Part shown: positions 24,794-36,500 of the stretch, piece after piece
Numbering within the stretch: the stretch's first letter is position 1
Layout of the letters: each line of letters opens with the position of its first letter
From: Megachile rotundata
Lineage: Eukaryota; Arthropoda; Insecta; Hymenoptera; Megachilidae
DNA length: 64,000 bases
Assembly (NCBI RefSeq): GCF_050947335.1
Contig: NC_134991.1
Location: forward strand, 7,006,001 to 7,070,000
Direction: 5' to 3'
The notes under the pieces: model-generated
Database searches by the model: none
What the model was told of the DNA's origin: nothing
The model's input: the letters and a program-made list of their open reading frames with translations, nothing else
Made by a program: the position numbers and the translations under genes

Positions 24794-25130
24794 TTCAAAC
24801 TTAAGAAAATTTTACCGTACTTACAGATTTTTAGGTTAGCAGATTTAGGTTTAGGTTAGGCAACATAGGTTGGGATCTTCCATTTTGAATTACGGTTAGG
24901 TTAGGTTAAGTTCAAACTCAAGAAAATTTTACCACACTTAGATTTTTAGATTAACAGATTTAGATTTAGGTTAGACTACATAGGTTGGGATCTTCTATTT
25001 TGAATTACGGTTAGGTTAGGTTAGGTTCAAACTTAAAAAAATTTGTCCACCTACAGATTTTTAGATTAACAGATTTAGGTTTAGGTTATTAGGCTATAAA
25101 GGTTATCTTTCATTTTGAATCACGGGGGAA
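24794..25130 (+). repeat. 115-117 bp tandem repeat carrying short TTAGG runs
   Basis: Three copies are anchored by TTCAAACTTAA at 24794, 24911 and 25026 and by CAGATTTAG at 24840, 24955 and 25070. The junctions contain short TTAGG runs; the longest, at 25009-25027, has almost four perfect copies. TTAGG is the canonical insect telomere repeat, so this is an interstitial telomere-motif-bearing minisatellite. Confidence 0.8.
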
Positions 25131-26413
25131 TTGATGCAAATGGCGCGGACCTATTGAAAGAAAATCGATTTCAAATGAGAGCAAATGTCACAAACCGCGA
25201 TCTTTGCTCCGCAAACCTTCGTAAATTCCACGGGAGCGATTTCGTCGTCGCTCGCCTCTCCCGTCGAAATGATTTCGCGTCCGAGTAACCGGCTCACGCT
25301 CTCGCCCATTAATCTAATCGATAAAATCGCCGGTAATCGATAGCCGGCTGCGGTCACGCTGCAATCGTAGCTCCCACGTGTATAAGTACATACGTTTGTT
25401 AAAGCCGCGCCAAACTGTAACGCGAATGGGACGATTTCAGAACTTTCCATCCGGACACAGTCCTACTGAAAATAGATCACTTATCATTTTTTCCTTATGA
25501 CTCATTTTTCATCACGCTTTTAACCGATCTGTCTATTCACTTTTAACCGACTGTACACTGCGTGGGATTCATCGACAATTGCTTATGACAATTGCTTGTA
25601 TTATGACATTGCTTACTGCATTATTACGTTGGGATTACTGTGTCGTTACAATGGGTTGCTTACTGTATTCGGTTACATTTTTCACTAAACATACAGTATT
25701 TCTGTATAGATTGTATTCGTACAAATTGGTCAGCGGAACGTGTCTTCAGTATATTCTACCTTCAGAGCTGACTGAAGTCATTAGTACTTTGCCTGATCCT
25801 ACAGATAATATCTTAGTTCATGATCCACTTTTCATCGTCAATGACAACTCCGACAGCTATCGGGGAACGTTCTTTTGTCACGGAAGAAGACATGTTGCAA
25901 TCGAGAGTAGATTTACTTCATTGCTTTCAATAAGAACTTAACTCGCTTTCCCCACGCTTTCCAAATGATTGAACACGATGGAGGATGTGGCTGGATCCTG
26001 TTCGTTATTAACTTTGTAGAACAAAACTTAATTCGCTATTTAACTTTTATAATGCATGAGAAAATTATTTGACTTCAATGGAAACACTATTAACAGGCAT
26101 TTATTGAAATTATTAAAATAATTCGTGTGGAGGAAAATACTTCTGTGATCTGTTACTTTTTCACATATTGTTTGATCACATACGAAACACAAGCTTGTTT
26201 GTTTAAATTTTATGCGTTTATTAACAATTGTACTTCTTTTGAATGAACTGCCACAATTATTTTTTGAAGTTACTTGCATATCATTTTATTCTATGAATCT
26301 AACGTTATAGCAAGTAATACAAATTTAAACATCATGTATTTTATATTAATAATCAAATTTTATGATTGATAATTGATTAGGATAATTGTGCTGCACTATC
26401 TAGCTACTTAAGT
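25131..26413. other. unique noncoding sequence
   Basis: A 99-codon minus frame (25151-25450) in a CpG-rich stretch and a 120-codon plus frame (25579-25941) lack recognisable domains. The second overlaps repeated TGCTTACTG/TTACGTTGG phrases. Neither is called as a gene. A POU-type octamer ATGCAAAT lies at 25134-25141. Confidence 0.4.
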
Positions 26414-26683
26414 GCTGTATTTTCTTAATTTAATAAAAAGTGCTATATACGAACAAATTGTTATAATTGCTGACTGAAGTAATTACAATAGATGGCTAAC
26501 CATTTAACCAAAATAAAGAAGAATTGCATTAAAAATTACCTCCCCATTGCTGTATTTTTTTAATTTAATAAAAAGTGCTATATAAGAAGAAATTGTTATA
26601 ATTGCTGACTGAAGTAATTACAATAGATGGCTAACCATTTAACTAAAATAAAGAAGATTTGCATTCAAACTCTCCTCCCCTAT
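26414..26683. repeat. recent 135-bp direct duplication
   Basis: The copies at 26414-26548 and 26549-26683 are head to tail and differ at only about ten positions by eye. They share an uninterrupted stretch over ATTGCTGACTGAAGTAATTA and AATAGATGGCTAACCATTTAA. High identity marks this as one of the youngest duplications in the window. Confidence 0.9.
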
Positions 26684-28380
26684 TAATAAACTCCATCGCG
26701 TTATTTCAGCACGCATTGTTTATAAATACACCCACGATCAATCTGAAAATTTGTGATTTTTTATGATCGTTACTTACAAGACGAACAATGAGCATAAAGC
26801 AAAGTAAAGACATTGGAAAGATCGAAATCGGTCGTCACGAGCGTTCATGAACGGTTCGAGGCGTGATTGAAGTAATGGAAATCGCAGATACCGTCGCGGT
26901 TGTTGCAATCGCGAGCAAGATCGATTGATCGATCTCTATCTGGAAACGTGTAACGACATAATCACCGGGAACGCTTCGCGGCAATAAAATCGGCCGAGGT
27001 GTTAATAGCCGATTCCGCGTTTCGATTCGACGCCGGTTCAGGACGTGTGTTTCGATTTTGCAAATAATCCGACGTCAATCGGCACCGGCGTGCGTGGCTT
27101 TCTGGCAATCATCGCGTATAAAAACGTAACGGTTTACGATTGCACGCGATAAAATGTTTTTTACGTGACAGCTACGATTTTACACGACCATTCCAATATT
27201 TTACGACACGAATATATCTTGAACAAAGTGCATCGGGAATATGTAATAAACGTACGATGCTCGAGAGTCGGGTTCTCGAATAAAAGAATGAATATTGACG
27301 ACGTGATAAATACAATGTTCACTTATCCTGTTAACTGAACAGGACGAGTTAACTCGTCATGAAACACGCGTGGAACCTAATAATGCGCTTAATCGAAACT
27401 TATCGCTTTCGCTTGTAATTAATTAGCGTGCATCGTATAAGATAAATTACCTTTTTGTTGGAGAAGGGAAAGAATCACCGTTTACGAGTATGATTGAACC
27501 ATTAATGGTAATATTTGAAGGATAAATAAAATGACTGTTCGATTGTTTATTTTCAGCAAGGTACATTAAATAGACGATTCGGTTTAATGTATTCTTGTGT
27601 GGAGGCAAACTCGAAATAATTTCCAGCCAGTGTCTGGGAATAGTAATTTGCAAGATTAAGTAACGACGCTTTTTCTTCGCTGAATGTTTACCCAATGGAA
27701 TCGAGCGAGGTTAAAACGACAGAATCATTAGGAGCGTAATTGAAAGGCAAATTACGCAAAGTACGCGGGTCGTTCGTTTTTGCGCTAGGCTTATTTTTCA
27801 CCGTGGACAGAAATGTTAATAAACGGGCATTATATGGCGTAACGGTATTTGAACGTGGCAGGGATGTGAAAAAAGGACGTCAATGAATTTATAGGCGCGG
27901 GAATCGAACGGGAAACGCGGAACGACCGGCAATATGACGAAATAATCGATGCACCGACTTTATTAAATCTATGCCGGCAGCGAGTTTAATAATAACGTGC
28001 ACCACCTAATTCCATCGACTTCTGCTTAACGATCTCCCGATAATTACGTTGTAATAATGATTAACGACCGCCTTTCGGTCCCCGTGTACCTCATTAATTC
28101 TCGATCACGCGCGGAAGTTCAGAACTTACTAGTCATTACCAGTGGACATAGTAACGAACGCAGTTAACGCAGAATCCTCGTAGTGATTAATACAAGTACC
28201 TTGTAGCTACGAGCCAGATATATTTTTCCTCGATATCGAGTGACTACCTTGCGGAGGAATCTTGTCGTCGAACATTTACACCATCTTGTTCGAGCTATTT
28301 CCTTACCTCTGTTTGCTGAATCATCGTTGGTGGATCCTCTCGATCCATGCAATTATTTCATGGTTCCACTGAAAATGGTT
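26684..28380. promoter_or_regulatory. candidate conserved noncoding/enhancer region
   Basis: Long repeat-free, CpG-containing sequence with clustered homeodomain cores, for example TAATTACG at 28041 and TAATGATTAA at 28055-28064 with ATTAAT nearby. Two adjacent palindromes lie at 27327-27358 (CCTGTTAACTGAACAGG and GACGAGTTAACTCGTC). There is no recognisable coding frame. Such segments are typical of conserved enhancers around developmental genes, but conservation cannot be seen here, so the call is inference. Confidence 0.3.
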
Positions 28381-28680
28381 TTTGAGAATTTTGGAAATTT
28401 GTGAATTTACAAATTTGGGATTTTAGGAAAACATGTAGGAATGTAGGAATTTGAGAATTTAAGAGTTTGAAAATTTAGAGATTTAGGGGCTTAGGAATTT
28501 AAGGATCTAAGAATTTGGGGAACTAAGAGTTTGAGGATCTAGGAATTTGGGGATTTTGGAATTTGAGGAATTATGAATTTGGGGGTCTAGGAATTTAGGG
28601 ATCGAGGTATTTGAGAATCCACGAATTTGAGAATCTAAGAATGTGGAGATCTAGGAATTTAGAAATTTAAGAATTGAAAA
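28381..28680 (+). repeat. octamer-register repeat block, G-rich strand on plus
   Basis: Units such as GGAATTTG, AGAATTTA and GGGATCTA recur. This block directly abuts the TTACAACT octamer array to its right. Confidence 0.75.
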
Positions 28681-28925
28681 TTTGCAACTTTACAACTTCA
28701 GAGTTTTACAATCGACAGCTCTACAACTTTACAGCGTCAGGACTTTACAACTTTACACCGTTACAACGGTACAATATTACAATGTTGCAATGTTACAATG
28801 TTACAAGGTTACAAGGTTACAACATTACAACGTTACAACGTCACAACTCTACAACTCTACAACTCTAAAACTTTACAACTTTGCAATTTTACAGTTTTAC
28901 AGCTTCACAACTTTACAACTTAATA
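28681..28925. repeat. octamer array of TTACAACT/GTTACAAC type
   Basis: Head-to-tail octamers GTTACAAC, TCTACAAC and TTTACAAC keep an 8-bp register for most of 245 bp. The sequence is unrelated to GGGATTTG but the period is the same. The two overlapping plus frames (64 and 107 codons) are repeat translations rich in Tyr, Asn, Leu and Thr. Confidence 0.85.
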
Positions 28926-30000
28926 GCGCAAGAAATTTAATAATCAGCGAGCTACGCAAACTTGTAAAAATCAAGCTGAATGCCTCACCCATATCACATT
29001 TGTAGAAACGTTTGTTCGAACCGAAGGGACGCACTTAAGAGAGTCAAACGATAACCATCACTGACAGTGAATTATTAACTTAGAATCGCGTAACTGAGCT
29101 CCGATGAAAGGCCCGCTTGTTGACGCTCATTGAAATCGTTCGTCCCCGCCATTCTTCCGCACGTCGGATGAAATTCGATTGGAATGCGGGCGAACTAATG
29201 GTGGTAAGTAACACGTCGACAGTTCTCGTCCTATTTTCGAGTCTAGCCAGAGACTTGCGTAACTGCTTTACAAATAATTTATTCATGGAACTGTAACACG
29301 ACGTAAAGCGCTCCAAATTTTTCTTGTACATTTCAAGAGGGGAGAGAAGAAAATTTACGATACTGATTTTAATTGATATTACGCTACCGAGGTGCAATTT
29401 AACAATTTTGAAATGGAATGATAATATTTTTAATTAGAGGACAAATAATCGTAATGGCAAGTCTTTGATGCAGATCATTCTTTTTTTATATCTTAACTCT
29501 TTAATTGAAAATTACATCGCATGCATATACATCGTACAGGTATAATAAATTATTTTATAGTTAAAATTGAAAAACATAACTAATAAGAACAAGAAAAGAA
29601 TAAAACTTCTAAACACGTCAGTTAAGGATGCGTATCTCGTCTACTTTTTGAAACACCCTATACATAAGCCGAAAGCAGAGAAGGGTTTAATGAGACTGTC
29701 CAAGCCGCTCATTCTACGATTCCGGAATGCGAATTGAGGTTAGAAAGAAGTCAAAGGGTTCACTTTTATTGAACGATCAGTCGGTGACGCGGCTGGGAAT
29801 ATTCGTGTGACGCCATCATGACCGTAATCGTAACCCGTCCAGCCGCTCCAATGACATAATAACCATTGTACACGTTTTAATGATGCTGGAGATTCACTTG
29901 CTCAAACTAGGTGAAGAATCTAAGCGTAATTATTAACCACCCACATTTTTTTCTGGTGACATTAATCGACGTTGAATTACGTCAAGAAATATTTGTGCAA
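28926..30000. other. unique noncoding sequence
   Basis: A 105-codon minus frame (29080-29397) is not recognisable. CACCCTATA at about 29653 resembles terminal sequences seen in some insect transposons but has no partner. No gene is called. Confidence 0.45.
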
Positions 30001-30345
30001 GAATTATGAATAAACCTCTATATTTTCAAATTTTTAAATCTCTAAGGTCTTGGATCCTCGAGTCTTCAGATTACTAAATTTGTATATTCTCTTTCTATTT
30101 TCCCTTCCAAGGTCCCCGAATCCCTAGATTCACCAAATTCCTTTACCTTCAAATTTAGAGGTCTCCAAATTCCTAAATCCCAAAATTTCTATATCCTCTT
30201 CCTAGGTCTTTAAATCCCTCATTTCCCCAAATTCCAATAGCCTCAAATTCTTACACCCTCAAATTCTTAGGTCTGCAAATTCCTATGTCCCTCAATTCAA
30301 AACCCTACACAAAGTTTTCAAATTCTCAAAAATCCTCAAAGTTCT
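30001..30345 (-). repeat. octamer-type repeat block, G-rich strand on minus
   Basis: Units such as CTCAAATT, CCTAAATC and CCCCAAAT in a loose 8-bp rhythm, G-poor on plus. Confidence 0.65.
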
Positions 30346-31824
30346 GACTTTCATCTAGTTACCATATCTTTACTAGCAAAAACAGTTCTTGTCCATAATG
30401 AACATAGTTCAATAAAGATTGAAAGACACTTGCCACAAAAGTCGCCACGACTCCTGCATTATACTTACATACTGATACATGTGTACATTTGCCGAGCCCG
30501 TGGAAGTCCCATTTCCGGTCACTCAATCAGCCACCCGTTTTGTACACCAGTTAATTCACAGAACGGAACGATCGGTGACCTGATTCTAATGGATTCACGG
30601 GTGTCAATCAGGTACCCTTGGTGGGCAGAGAACGTAAGGACAATCTCGGTCACGGTTTAACGTACGATTTCCTGATTTTCGTGGCAATTTACCGCAATTT
30701 CCTCGCCCACGTTCGCGCAAAGTGCACGTAGGCCGTACAATGCAATCGTCGGTACCCAGCTTTCTGCGCATTGGTCAGCTTTGTTTAACCTACAAATCAG
30801 CAAGATTCGTCGGCGTGGGCGAGCAACAGAGTCCGATATCGTCGGCGAATAGTTCGTAATCCGTTAATTAACGACGCGAGGAAGTGGAAATCGAAGTAGG
30901 AAATGGTCGAACGAGAAGCGAACACTTCAAGTCCATTAAGGAAGACGGTGGATCGAGTGAAGTCGAGGCGTTGAAAGTTCTCCCGGTGTGTTTATCGTTA
31001 TCTTGCAAAGATTTCAACAAGTGTTTGAGTAACTCATCACCTCACACGGGGAAACGTTACTTTTTTTACTTCTTTTACGAAACGCTAATTGCAATTGAGT
31101 CGATCGAGCCAGTATACTGGCCTGTTTGTTACGATTGTTTTATATCTTAATTAATTGGAGCACGCTCGAGTAAGCACTGTGCCGATCAAGAAAATCGTGT
31201 GGACGCTGACACGGATGCTGGTGTCGGGCTCGAACAAGCGTCGATGAAACGAGCATGTAAAATGATAATAAAACTAACTGAAAGACCTCAATGCACAGTG
31301 TAGCTCCAGCAGAAATAAAGATATATCGCGAATGGAACAACCTGTGGATCAAATGTTATTGCGGAGTGTGAAACAATCTGCTATGATTAGCTCTACTTGT
31401 GAACTAATCTGCAATTTTAGTAATGTGCTCTAATTATTTTCCAAAGGATAATTAAGTGAAATTAAAAGTTTATTACAGTTTGCAACCATCAATTTCATAC
31501 CGTAAAACTTTAAGTATTTTATACTATTTATGGACTGCAATTATATGTTGTCGCTAATGATGTTCACTGTGTGACAGATCTTAATTTTTGCTTTCGTTTT
31601 CATTCTTGATAAAGAAGTATAAAATTGTTTAAGTTAGGTTAGGATAATAGTTAGGTTTAACTAATAAGTAGTTTTCATGTACGTTTGTTGTACATTTTTC
31701 TTAAATTATATACCTAGTGACTTTAAAATTACCAAGTAATAAGTTACACTTATTTGCGTATACTGTTGTCACAACAATACATGCGTGTCGCCATATTGTG
31801 ACACGGAATCCATTTGCTTTATAG
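30346..31824. other. unique noncoding sequence
   Basis: Frames at 30430-30660, 30884-31150 and 31140-31352 lack recognisable features. Short AGGTTAGG phrases lie near 31634-31660. No gene is called. Confidence 0.45.
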
Positions 31825-32020
31825 CAGCGATTCTCAATCAGTGGTACAAAAAACAACTAATGTTACATACTTTGAGCACAACGTTTTGAATAATAATTGT
31901 CAACCAAAATGGCTAATATATTTGTTTCGCGCAATTATTCAGATTCCTATCACGAACGGTATTTCCGGCACAATTGATGCAGCCGTGTCTCGTTAGTCGC
32001 GATCCAATGTATCGAGACAG
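31825..32020 (+). mobile_element. hAT-like transposon end (fragment)
   Basis: The segment begins CAGCGATTCTCAATCAGTGG, which matches the hAT-like end at 392 at 17 of the first 23 positions; five of the six differences are transitions. CTTTATAG (31817-31824) is a candidate 8-bp target duplication. A matching right end was not found; ATTTATAG at about 32025 is similar but is not preceded by the inverted terminal sequence. The right limit is a guess. Confidence 0.3.
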
Positions 32021-32884
32021 TATTTATAGCGAATGAACGGTTATCTTTAGCACTGGTTCGTTCCGTTAAAGACTACTTTATGTCCTAATTAATTAACGCG
32101 AAGCCTATCTCCCATAATTGCGGGTCCATCGTTGTACCATCGAGGGCAAGGCGCAATAAACACGAGCTAATGGCGTCTCCAGCGTAAAGCACGCAACCCG
32201 AAGATCTCGAAATGAGTCCGCAATAGTTAAGATCGGTTTTTGCAAGATTTCGTATCGGGTTTCGATCGAATTCACATTGAAACGAACCTGGTTAAGATAC
32301 GAGGAAATTCATTGTACTTCTCCTGGAGAACCGACTTATACTGTAATAAGTGATTAACCAATTGCTGTTTAGCAGCGCGATAAAAGAGGTCGATAAAGAA
32401 CCTCGTGTTTAAATCGATATTGTACTCGAATTAGATGGCGATGAGATTTAACGACTTTTTCAAATAATGGAGACTCGGATTGCACGCATTCGAAGATCAA
32501 AGATAAGCGAAAGTATAATGCAAATGGCAGGATACTAACGGTATTATTGATGTTTTACGAGCGTTATAACGTTTGCCTTAAACTGCCATTGAGATAAGAC
32601 TTTTATTGCTACAAGATGCGCGTGAGAAATTGTTTCATTGAAAGAAGGATACATTAAATAATTGAACTCAACAGGCGGAGAAAAAACAAAAGGACATTGA
32701 TTTAACGAGTACATGCGTGCAAGTAATTGCTACATGTTCACATAATATTGTCTTATCTCAAAGTTTCGGTGGTAACAGTTATTTGATATATGGCCTACGT
32801 TGGCAATCTGCTTTTGATTAATTATGCATCAAGCAAATTTTTCATTCTTTCATTAACACTAGGTTATTGTAAAATATTCTTTAT
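32021..32884. other. unique noncoding sequence
   Basis: Repeat-free and CpG-containing, with CCTAATTAATTAACG near 32083 and a POU octamer at 32518-32525. No gene seen; possible regulatory DNA. Confidence 0.4.
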
Positions 32885-33105
32885 GCAATTAATGTTCATG
32901 CAATACCATAATATTCTTCATAGAATATTATAATATTTTTCATAGAATATCATAATATTCTTCATACATTACCATAATATTTTTTTTCAATATCCTAATA
33001 TTCTTCATACAATGCCACAATATTTTTTATTCAATATCCTAATATTCTTCATACAATGCCACAATATTTTTTATTCAATATCATAATATTCTTCATACAG
33101 TTCCA
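32885..33105. repeat. 43-44 bp tandem repeat, about five copies
   Basis: TAATATTCTTCATAC is anchored at 32953, 32996, 33040 and 33083. The intervening CCACAATATTTTTTATTCAA is nearly identical in the central copies, and decayed copies extend to the left. AT-rich and noncoding. Confidence 0.85.
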
Positions 33106-34383
33106 TTAAATAGTGTGAAGAAAGAACACAGTAAAATGTCTGAACTAAAGAGTTGAATTATTAAAAGTCGGTTTAGTCAAAAATCAACTTATCGATTCAA
33201 GTATTTCGTCCATGGAAGAGAAAGTATAAATTACTCCATCAAATTAAAAATATGTGAAGGAATGTTCTTTATTAGTAATGATAATGTGAACGATGTTACA
33301 TGCACGTTAAATGCGATCGAACAATTATCGAATAATGTACGCTTCTAACAGAAATGTCCCTCGGTATCAGTCATTACAATAAATTCCGAGACAAATTTGA
33401 CACGGTGCTTTCTAAAGAAATTTACAAAGTCTCGTGTCCATTGAAATAAGTTTAGACAAACTTCTATCTCTGCAGCTCATTGAAAGTGAGACTGTCAGCA
33501 TTAGAAGTGTAGTACCATCATTCTGAATTGCACTAACGCAAGTTGGCCGGCGAATCGCGGCCGAGTAATCCGTAAATCGTGATAAAAGCAGGAAGCGATA
33601 AAAGCAAACTAGCTCGGTAACGATCGTATTACGAACAATTTAGACACCGTCGGATGAATTCAAGCTGTCGTTGAATGACAAGACGGGTCCTCGGTAACAT
33701 TGTAACGAAACGCATAAACCGCGCAACGAGCGTAAATAACGCTCGAACGGAGACACGGTGGTACGTAAACGCGCTATCTCTTCGCTCGATTTGCATCGCG
33801 AAATTTATGAAGAAATCAACGTGGTCCCGTCGATGGTCGTTCATCGTATTAATAATAAACGTAGCCAGGAAATCGGCCCGCGCGTAAACCTCCGACGCTA
33901 CCATACTTGGACGTCGCGAGCCGAGACGTTAACTAAATATAATTATCGTATAAAATAATTCTCCTCGCAAATAGGAAGCAATAAAGGTAGCCGACCTTAA
34001 CGGTGGTTGGAATACGAATACGATGTAACAGCTGCAACACGTCGGTATAACGGACGGAAATGTGCCTTGAACGATAAAGTTTCCATTGACGTTATGTACC
34101 CTGCTGATGCGTAATTGTACCCGCAAGCGCAAAGTGCATTCCCTAAATTTCTAATTCTGAATTTTTAGGTATTTTGAGGTGCATTGTTGATCTCTGAATT
34201 TTTGAATTACACAATTTCTATATTTTTGAAATTCTATCTTTGTAAATGTGAATTTTATTCAGGAACACTCATAGCAACATAATTAACTGTGGTCAGCAAA
34301 TACACACATACTTTATTTAATATAATAAATATTATATAAATAAAATTATAAGAGGAAGGAAAAGGTAATGCTTCTTTATCAAA
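33106..34383. other. unique noncoding sequence, CpG-rich at 33540-34130
   Basis: Overlapping frames on both strands (33629-33904 minus, 33675-33958 plus) reflect composition and are not recognisable. A POU octamer ATTTGCAT is at 33789-33796. Possible conserved element; no gene is called. Confidence 0.4.
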
Positions 34384-34468
34384 TATCTAAAATTTTGTCT
34401 CTACATCCAGAAGTCCCCAAATTCCCAAATTTTCAAACCTTCAAATCTTTAAATGCCCATCTTTCACA
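34384..34468 (-). repeat. short octamer-register block, G-rich strand on minus
   Basis: About ten units such as CCCCAAAT, TCCCAAAT and TTCAAATC in phase. Confidence 0.6.
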
Positions 34469-34932
34469 ATTTCACCGGCATGGTATAATAATAGTTAGAC
34501 GAACATGGAGAGGATGTTGCGACTGTACACTTTTATATCCCATTGATAGTAAAGTTTGTCCAGATGTGTCTGGTAGTATCATAACCGCGTTTCTATGCTT
34601 GGAGCATACATCGCGGATGCATCGTAACAAGCACCACCTGTAAAAATAAATATCACTCTGATAAATGGATTATCAGTCGACTTCCTGACTGCGCGGGCGA
34701 AATTTGTCGTTGGTGAAAGTGCCATCACGATGACGGAAAAATATGCGTATCTTGAACTGAAAATAGCATTTGCGTTGCATAGGAAATGAGATATGAGCAC
34801 CGATGTCAACCCACGGTTGGCGCGTGAAAAGGCTGACACAGGTGTTTAGACTGCGGCTCCGATTGGTCAGAATGGAAAAATGGAGGACTAGTGTTTTCTA
34901 GTGGAAGACACGTATTTTCGGCAGGAATAATT
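34469..34932. other. unique noncoding sequence
   Basis: The 91-codon plus frame at 34368-34643 starts in repeat, and the minus frame at 34579-34839 is unrecognisable. No gene is called. Confidence 0.45.
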
Positions 34933-35155
34933 ACCAGATTTCTAGATTGCTAGATTTCTAGATTTCTAGATTTCTAGATTTCTAGATTGCTAGATTGCTA
35001 GATTATTGGACTTCTAGGTTCCGAGATTTCCGAATTTCTAAATTTCCTTAAGTTGACTCCCCAAATTCCCATATTTCTAAATTCACAAATCCTTAAATTC
35101 CCAAGTCCGTAACTTCCAAGTCCCTAAATTTCCAACTCCCTAAATTTCTAGAGCG
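34933..35155. repeat. TTCTAGAT octamer array joined to a C-rich octamer block
   Basis: At 34938-35005 the octamer TTCTAGAT (variant TGCTAGAT) is repeated about nine times in exact 8-bp register. It then passes into CCTAAATT/CCCAAATT-type units to 35155. The CTAG-containing octamer is nearly self-complementary. Confidence 0.8.
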
Positions 35156-35925
35156 ATCACGCAATTATGCCAGCAACAATGACAATCTACAAACATCTCG
35201 AGAGTGAAAAGCTTCCCTCACTTTGTGTCACGCGCCATCTCATGGGTTGACATCAATATCCTAGATACAGTCTTCGTTATATTGTCACTTTTACTTCAAT
35301 TTTCCTATACATCAATATCATTTTTCCATGAAATAATGAAGAAAATATTAGACGAGATTTAATCGACGATTAAGTGTAGATCGCTAATCGCTTGCAAAAG
35401 AAATCATTCAACAGACCAGGAAGACTGAAGCGCAGGCTGCAAATTGCCTTATTAATTAAATGCTCGTTTCACTAGAAATACCTTTTCTCCAACATCTCCA
35501 GCATTGATTAAATAAGAAACACAACGACAAAAAACAGTTAGTTGAACCTCTTAAATGCTCGCCGATTTAATAATCGGTTAACTGTAAGCGTCGGTTTTAT
35601 TGTTGAACGTTTGTAGACATAACATTTTACGCTCGCTATCGAAATTACATCAGAATAATAGAGGATTTATAAGGCGGTCGCTAATAATTAATTGACCAGA
35701 TTCGATTTGCACGTGAGACCCTCGATAGAACTGGTAGAGACAAGTTCATTCAGCTGATCGTGTTGCGATGATATAACGTAAGTGGAAGAAGTTTTACGCT
35801 CTTGTATGATGCACCGTGACATTTTAATGTGAGCATGTGGTCTAACAAGTATTATATTAAATGTGCTGATCAGTGTTTTAACATATGGTCCTTTATAGTT
35901 TTGGAACGTTTATGAATATGTAGAC
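35156..35925. other. unique noncoding sequence with homeodomain-type cores
   Basis: Repeat-free; contains TTATTAATTAAATGC at about 35448 and AATAATTAATTGACC at about 35685. No gene; possible regulatory DNA. Confidence 0.4.
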
Positions 35926-36500
35926 GTAGGATTTAGGGGTTTGAGTACTTTGGTGTTTGAGGACATTTATTTTCATGTAATTTGGGGTTCTGGACAGTTG
36001 ACATTTTTAAGAGTTTAGAAATATAGGGATTTGAGTAATTGGGAATACTTTGTGATGTGAAAATTTAGGAGTTTAGGGATGTGGAAGTTAGGGATTTGGG
36101 AATTTAGGGACTTGGAAATTTAGGGATATAGAAGTCAGGGATTTGGGGGTTTAGGGACTTGAAACTTTAGAGATTTGGAAATTTAAAAAATTTGGGAATT
36201 TAAGGATTTCGGAGTTTCGGGACTTGGGGCTTTAGGGACTTGGGATTTTAGGGATTTGGGAATTTAGGGGTTTGAAAATTTAGGGGCTTGGAAATTCCGG
36301 GATATGAAAGTTAGAGATTTGAGAGTTTAGGGACTTGGGACTTTAGGCACTTGGGATTTTAAAGATTTGAGAATCTAAGGATTTGTGGATTTAGAAATTG
36401 GGTTTGCGAATTAGGAAATTTGGGGATTCAATTTAGGAAAATTTAGAAACTCGGAAATCTCAAAATTTAGAAATCCAATAATCCAGTAATCTAGTAATTT
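35926..36500 (+). repeat. octamer-register repeat block, G-rich strand on plus
   Basis: Units such as GGGATTTG, GGGACTTG and GGAATTTA recur. The GGGACTTG sub-motif at 36107, 36154, 36219 and 36235 is spaced 47, 65 and 16 bp, so multiples of 8 with one-base slips. Confidence 0.8.

Noticed and set aside
25009..25027. Chromosome end (telomere)
   Set aside because: Fewer than four TTAGG copies inside a larger tandem repeat with normal DNA on both sides; interstitial only.
25579..25941. 120-codon plus open frame with hydrophobic start
   Set aside because: The first part lies over locally repeated TGCTTACTG phrases and no family is recognisable.
29650..29662. CACCCTATA, with similar ACCCTGT strings near 53100 and 60452, as transposon ends
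   Set aside because: Too short, with no inverted partner or target duplication at any of the three sites.
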